A stretch of 64,000 bases of DNA from Leifsonia aquatica H1aii (GTDB taxonomy: Bacteria; Actinomycetota; Actinomycetes; Actinomycetales; Microbacteriaceae). The notes under the pieces were generated by a model. It saw nothing but the letters and a program-made list of their open reading frames with translations. It made no database searches and was not told the DNA's origin. The stretch spans positions 186,001-250,000 of the forward strand of contig NZ_AYMR01000011.1 of assembly GCF_000633535.1 (NCBI RefSeq). Direction: 5' to 3'. Position numbers and translations under genes: made by a program. Shown in pieces: positions 61,381-64,000 of this stretch; within the stretch, counting starts at the first letter, position 1, and every line of letters starts with the position of its first letter.

Positions 61381-62296
61381 CCGGTTCGGTCGGCGCATCC
61401 CGCCGCGCACGGGCCGGCGGGATGCGGATGCCGTCCGCCGCGAGCCGTCGCGCCGACTCCTGCGCGTCGATGTAGTCGAGGGTCGGGTAGTGCCCGAGCG
61501 GGACGACCGAGTGCAGCACCGTCGTGGGGTACACGTGGACGAGGTTGAAGGCGAGCGCGCCGTCACGGCCACGCGTGCCGCCGACGGGGACGTTGAGATC
61601 CTGGGTGTAGCAGCTCGCGGAGGCGACCGAGACGGGGATGCCCGCGAACGTCGCCGTCGACGAGTAGTGCAGGTGGCCCGCCAGGATGCTGCGGACGTCA
61701 CTGCCCTCCAACACCTCGGCGAGCTGGGCCTGATCGCGCAGCTCGACCGACACCGCGAGGTCGAGCACGCTCGGCACCGGCGGGTGGTGCATCGCGAGGA
61801 TGGTGCCTTCGGGAGCCGGGCTCGCCAGTTCCGCGGCCAGCCAGTCGAGCTGCGATTCGCTCACGTCGCCGTAATGGTGACCGGGGACCGACGAGTCGAG
61901 CACGATGATCCGCAAGCCGTCGATCCAGTGGACCTCGTCCACCGGTTCCCCGGTCGGCACATCCCCGCGCAGACCCGATCTGAACGCGCCTCGGTCGTCG
62001 TGGTTGCCCATGACCCACACGATCCGCGAGCCGAGACGCTCCGCCACCGGCTCCACCAGCTCCCGCAGCCGGGCGTACGCGCCGGGCTGTCCGCGGTCGG
62101 CGAGATCGCCGGTGAAGACGATCGCGTCCGGCCTCCCGCCCGAGGACTCGACCTCGTCGAGCAGTGCGCGCAGGTGCGCTTCGCTGTCGACGGATCCATA
62201 GAGCCGTTCCCCGCCTGCGAGCAGGTGGGTGTCGCTGATGTGCAGCAGGAAGTGGTCGGGCCGCGGGTACTCCGCGATTCGCGTCTTCACCCGCAC
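61364..62296 (-). CDS. Metallophosphoesterase, CpdA-like cyclic-nucleotide phosphodiesterase
   Basis: 310 residues with the full two-metal motif set: [39 protein letters not shown] and [10 protein letters not shown]. This spacing is that of the CpdA/Rv0805 class that hydrolyses cAMP, though activity on other phosphodiesters is possible. GTG start; another GTG lies two codons in. The 3' end overlaps the Stealth gene by 17 bp tail to tail. Confidence 0.9.
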   Translation of the reverse strand: MRVKTRIAEYPRPDHFLLHISDTHLLAGGERLYGSVDSEAHLRALLDEVESSGGRPDAIVFTGDLADRGQPGAYARLRELVEPVAERLGSRIVWVMGNHDDRGAFRSGLRGDVPTGEPVDEVHWIDGLRIIVLDSSVPGHHYGDVSESQLDWLAAELASPAPEGTILAMHHPPVPSVLDLAVSVELRDQAQLAEVLEGSDVRSILAGHLHYSSTATFAGIPVSVASASCYTQDLNVPVGGTRGRDGALAFNLVHVYPTTVLHSVVPLGHYPTLDYIDAQESARRLAADGIRIPPARARRDAPTEPVTIPV

Positions 62297-62427
62297 AGTC
62301 CACCACCGCCGGCTGAACGGACCGTGAACGTGAGCGGCGTGGCGCCCGGAAGCCGGCGAGACCGTGGAACGCGATCTTCTTCATTTCAGGCTCTTCCACC
62401 GGCCCGATCGCGGAGTTAGCATGCAGC

Positions 62428-62685
62428 ATGAGCATCGTGGACAATGGCGGCAGGCCGGTCCGGGCGCGGCGGCGCTCCGAGGCGCATCACGAGGACTTCG
62501 TCGCGGTGCCCTACCTGCGGCAGGGTCAGTCCATCTCCCTGATCCGATGGACGCGCGACGCGTCCGGCTGGACGTACACGACCCTGCTCGTCGAGTACCG
62601 CTACCGCGACGACGCGGACTGGCACGTCGTCGCCGACGGCGAGAACACCCGGATGAGCCGCGACGTGTGGGCGATCTTCACCTGA
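62428..62685 (+). CDS. Small hypothetical protein
   Basis: 85 residues, rich in Arg, Tyr and Trp: YLRQGQSISLIRWTRDASGWTYTTLLVEYRYRDDADWHVVADG. It looks like a small beta protein. TAGCAT ends 5 nt before the ATG, suggesting a leaderless or near-leaderless transcript. Family not recognised. Confidence 0.65.
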   Translation: MSIVDNGGRPVRARRRSEAHHEDFVAVPYLRQGQSISLIRWTRDASGWTYTTLLVEYRYRDDADWHVVADGENTRMSRDVWAIFT

Positions 62686-62760
62686 CCGGATCTTGCCAAG
62701 GCCGCCCTCACGGGCGTTGGATGCTTCGTGAGACCGGTGAACCGAACGAAGGGGCCAGCG

Positions 62761-63066
62761 ATGTCCGCCAGTGAGCTCGAGATGTCCAGCGTCCGGTACC
62801 CCTACCGCGACCGCATCTACCACGTCGAGAAGAAGGCGCCCGGGGTGTGGGTGGTGCTGGACGACTCCCACGCCGAACTGGGCACCCTGGTGCGCGTGGC
62901 CCCCGAGGGCGAAGAGCACGAGCCCGTCTTCGGGACCATTCCCCCCGGACAGACCGAGACCCTGCGCGAGGGATCGGATTGGCGCACGCTGGTCGGCTCG
63001 ATCATCAACGAGGTGCTCGACGCCGGCCCCGAACCCGGCGGCACCGGAAATCTCGGCGGCTCGTGA
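62761..63066 (+). CDS. Small hypothetical protein
   Basis: 101 residues from the ATG giving MSASELEMSSVRYPYRDRIYHVEKKAPGVWVVLDD; an in-frame GTG 11 codons earlier is less likely. The central part is beta-rich, then a helix (WRTLVGSIINEVLD) and a Gly-rich tail. AAGGGG lies upstream. Family not recognised; it follows another small unknown gene on the same strand. Confidence 0.6.
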   Translation: MSASELEMSSVRYPYRDRIYHVEKKAPGVWVVLDDSHAELGTLVRVAPEGEEHEPVFGTIPPGQTETLREGSDWRTLVGSIINEVLDAGPEPGGTGNLGGS

Positions 63067-63134
63067 TCGGACCCGCTGCGCGACCGGCCGCCAGGGTCAG
63101 CCCGCACGGAGCCGCGGCGAGTACGATACCCGGG

Positions 63135-63332
63135 ATGAATGCGGCGCTGCGCAGGACCCTCGGCTGGATCGCTGCCGTGCTGCTGAACGTGGGCGCGCTG
63201 CTGTTCGTCGTCGGCCTCATCGTGCCGCGCGCCGGAGGCGAGGTGTCGGTGCTCGCTCTGGGCATCGGGCTCTGCGTGGCCGGGCTCGCGGTCGGCGCGG
63301 GCTGGCTGTACGGCGGCCGCCGCGACGCCTGA
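63135..63332 (+). CDS. Small two-helix membrane protein
   Basis: 65 residues: LGWIAAVLLNVGALLFVVGLIVP and VLALGIGLCVAGLAVGAGWLYGG are two membrane helices, with a short charged end. TACGAT ends 7 nt before the ATG (leaderless). Function unknown. Confidence 0.68.
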   Translation: MNAALRRTLGWIAAVLLNVGALLFVVGLIVPRAGGEVSVLALGIGLCVAGLAVGAGWLYGGRRDA

Positions 63333-63385
63333 CGTCGCGCGCGGGCGACAGCGGCGGTCGCGCGGGCGATGGCACGCCACGGCGA

Positions 63386-63419
63386 GCGGCCCCGCCCGGG
63401 ATGACGAGGGCGGGGCCGC
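63386..63419. terminator. Bidirectional terminator hairpin
   Basis: Perfect 12-bp stem GCGGCCCCGCCC / GGGCGGGGCCGC with a 10-nt loop, between convergent genes. Confidence 0.78.
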
Positions 63420-63454
63420 GGCCGTGACCGGCCGTCGTGACCGGTGGTCTGTGC

Positions 63455-63799
63455 TCAGTCCGGCGGCTCCGTCCCCTTCACCAGGTCGGGATTCGAGGGC
63501 TGCTGGGCCGGGTCGAACTCGGCGGGCGGGGGCTCCGCGCCGTCGCCGCCCCGATCGGCACCGGCGGTCACGTCTTCGGCCCCTTCCGGGGTCACGCCGG
63601 TCTCACCGGCACCGCTGACATCGTCGGCCTCCCGTCTGGGCTCGGCCTGCTCCGCCGGCCCGGTCGTCTCGGCCGGTTCGGATGTGTCGGCCGTCTCGGA
63701 CGCCTGCGCGTCGTGGTCGCCGCCCTCGAAGCGTTCCGGCCGGTCCTCGGCAGGGACCCCCTCGCTGTCCGCATTCTGCAGGCCGCTCGTGTCGCTCAT
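63455..63799 (-). CDS. Acidic, disordered hypothetical protein
   Basis: 114 residues, almost all Glu, Asp, Ala, Pro, Thr and Gly (for example ASETADTSEPAETTGPAE), with no hydrophobic core. GGGAGGAGC precedes the ATG. It lies 24 nt after another acidic protein on the same strand, so the two form a small operon. Function unknown. Confidence 0.6.
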   Translation of the reverse strand: MSDTSGLQNADSEGVPAEDRPERFEGGDHDAQASETADTSEPAETTGPAEQAEPRREADDVSGAGETGVTPEGAEDVTAGADRGGDGAEPPPAEFDPAQQPSNPDLVKGTEPPD

Positions 63800-63823
63800 G
63801 CGCTGCTCCTCCCGAGTCCCCCG

Positions 63824-64000
63824 CTAGGGGGCGCCCTCTTCGCTGTACGGCGTGACCGCGTCGTCCTCGCCCGCGTCGTCGACCCTGTCGGGGTCGAGGT
63901 CGCCGATGACGTCCTGGATCATGTTCTGATCGGCGGTCGGCTCGGCCGAACCCCCATCGTCTCCGTGGAGGTCGCCGGCCAGCCCGTTCGTGGGGTCGTG
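63824..64000 (-). CDS. Acidic hypothetical protein (N-terminus off window)
   Basis: Only the last 58 residues are visible; the frame is open to the right edge. The visible part is acidic: LAGDLHGDDGGSAEPTADQ, then MIQDVIGDLDPDRVDDAGED and TPYSEEGAP. It precedes a second acidic protein by 24 nt. Nothing else can be said. Confidence 0.55.
   Translation of the reverse strand, partial: HDPTNGLAGDLHGDDGGSAEPTADQNMIQDVIGDLDPDRVDDAGEDDAVTPYSEEGAP

Noticed and set aside
1-64000. tRNA, rRNA, CRISPR, transposase or prophage genes
   Set aside because: Looked for by eye and none found. The tandem repeats seen are too short and lack spacers, so they are not CRISPR arrays.

Overview
The window is about 64 kb of very GC-rich chromosomal DNA, densely packed and with no sign of mobile DNA. 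Gene content points to a Microbacteriaceae actinobacterium, Leifsonia-like at a guess. The evidence is a PASTA-domain Ser/Thr kinase, an EfeO/EfeB pair, a small DUF7882-type protein of the kind common in that family, an araBDA operon beside a LacI regulator, a Stealth-family protein, and many genes whose start codon sits 6-7 nt behind a -10 hexamer (leaderless transcription). The genus call is inference.

Layout. 1-6.6 kb, minus strand: a phosphate-uptake block ordered pstC-pstA-pstS followed by a large PstS-like secreted protein cut by the left edge. Two PhoP-type 11-bp repeat boxes sit upstream of pstC and of the large protein. 6.7-10 kb, minus: a PASTA kinase, a lytic transglycosylase and a small DUF1508-like protein in overlapping order. 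10.3-14.6 kb, plus: efeO-efeB (iron uptake and heme-type peroxidase, no efeU) and a secreted phosphoesterase. 15.6-21 kb, minus: an NmrA-type reductase, then araB-araD-araA with its LacI-type regulator. 21-24 kb: MscS channel, a MarR/reductase divergent pair with visible operators, NUDIX and SnoaL-like proteins. 24-30.8 kb, minus: a complete ribose-type operon rbsK-rbsC-rbsB-rbsA-rbsD-deoC-gntR driven from one promoter buried in a four-half-site operator.

30.9-51 kb is a patchwork of mostly single genes: SRPBCC protein, 5'-3' exonuclease, an SGNH-GAF fusion with a lost nucleophile, aldo-keto reductase, TOPRIM protein, a TPR gene broken by one amber codon, a secreted repeat protein next to an L,D-transpeptidase, MSOX-type oxidase, TspO-like protein, CPBP protease, a PrmC-like methyltransferase, a FAD-Rieske fusion, TetR/tautomerase pair and an AttH-like protein. 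51-64 kb: a GH38 alpha-mannosidase, a CtpE-like P-type ATPase, an alpha/beta hydrolase, a Stealth sugar-phosphate transferase, a cyclic-nucleotide-type phosphodiesterase and several small proteins of unknown function, the last one cut by the right edge.

No tRNA, rRNA, CRISPR array, insertion sequence, integrase or phage gene was recognised. The most useful non-gene signals are the leaderless promoters, the PHO boxes, the rbs, ara and MarR operators, a 65-bp intergenic repeat present in two inverted copies, and two short tandem repeats. I do not see a clearly new multi-gene system. The best leads are the SGNH-GAF pseudoenzyme, the membrane-anchored PstS pair, the hexanucleotide repeat in the kinase activation loop, and the amber-interrupted TPR gene.
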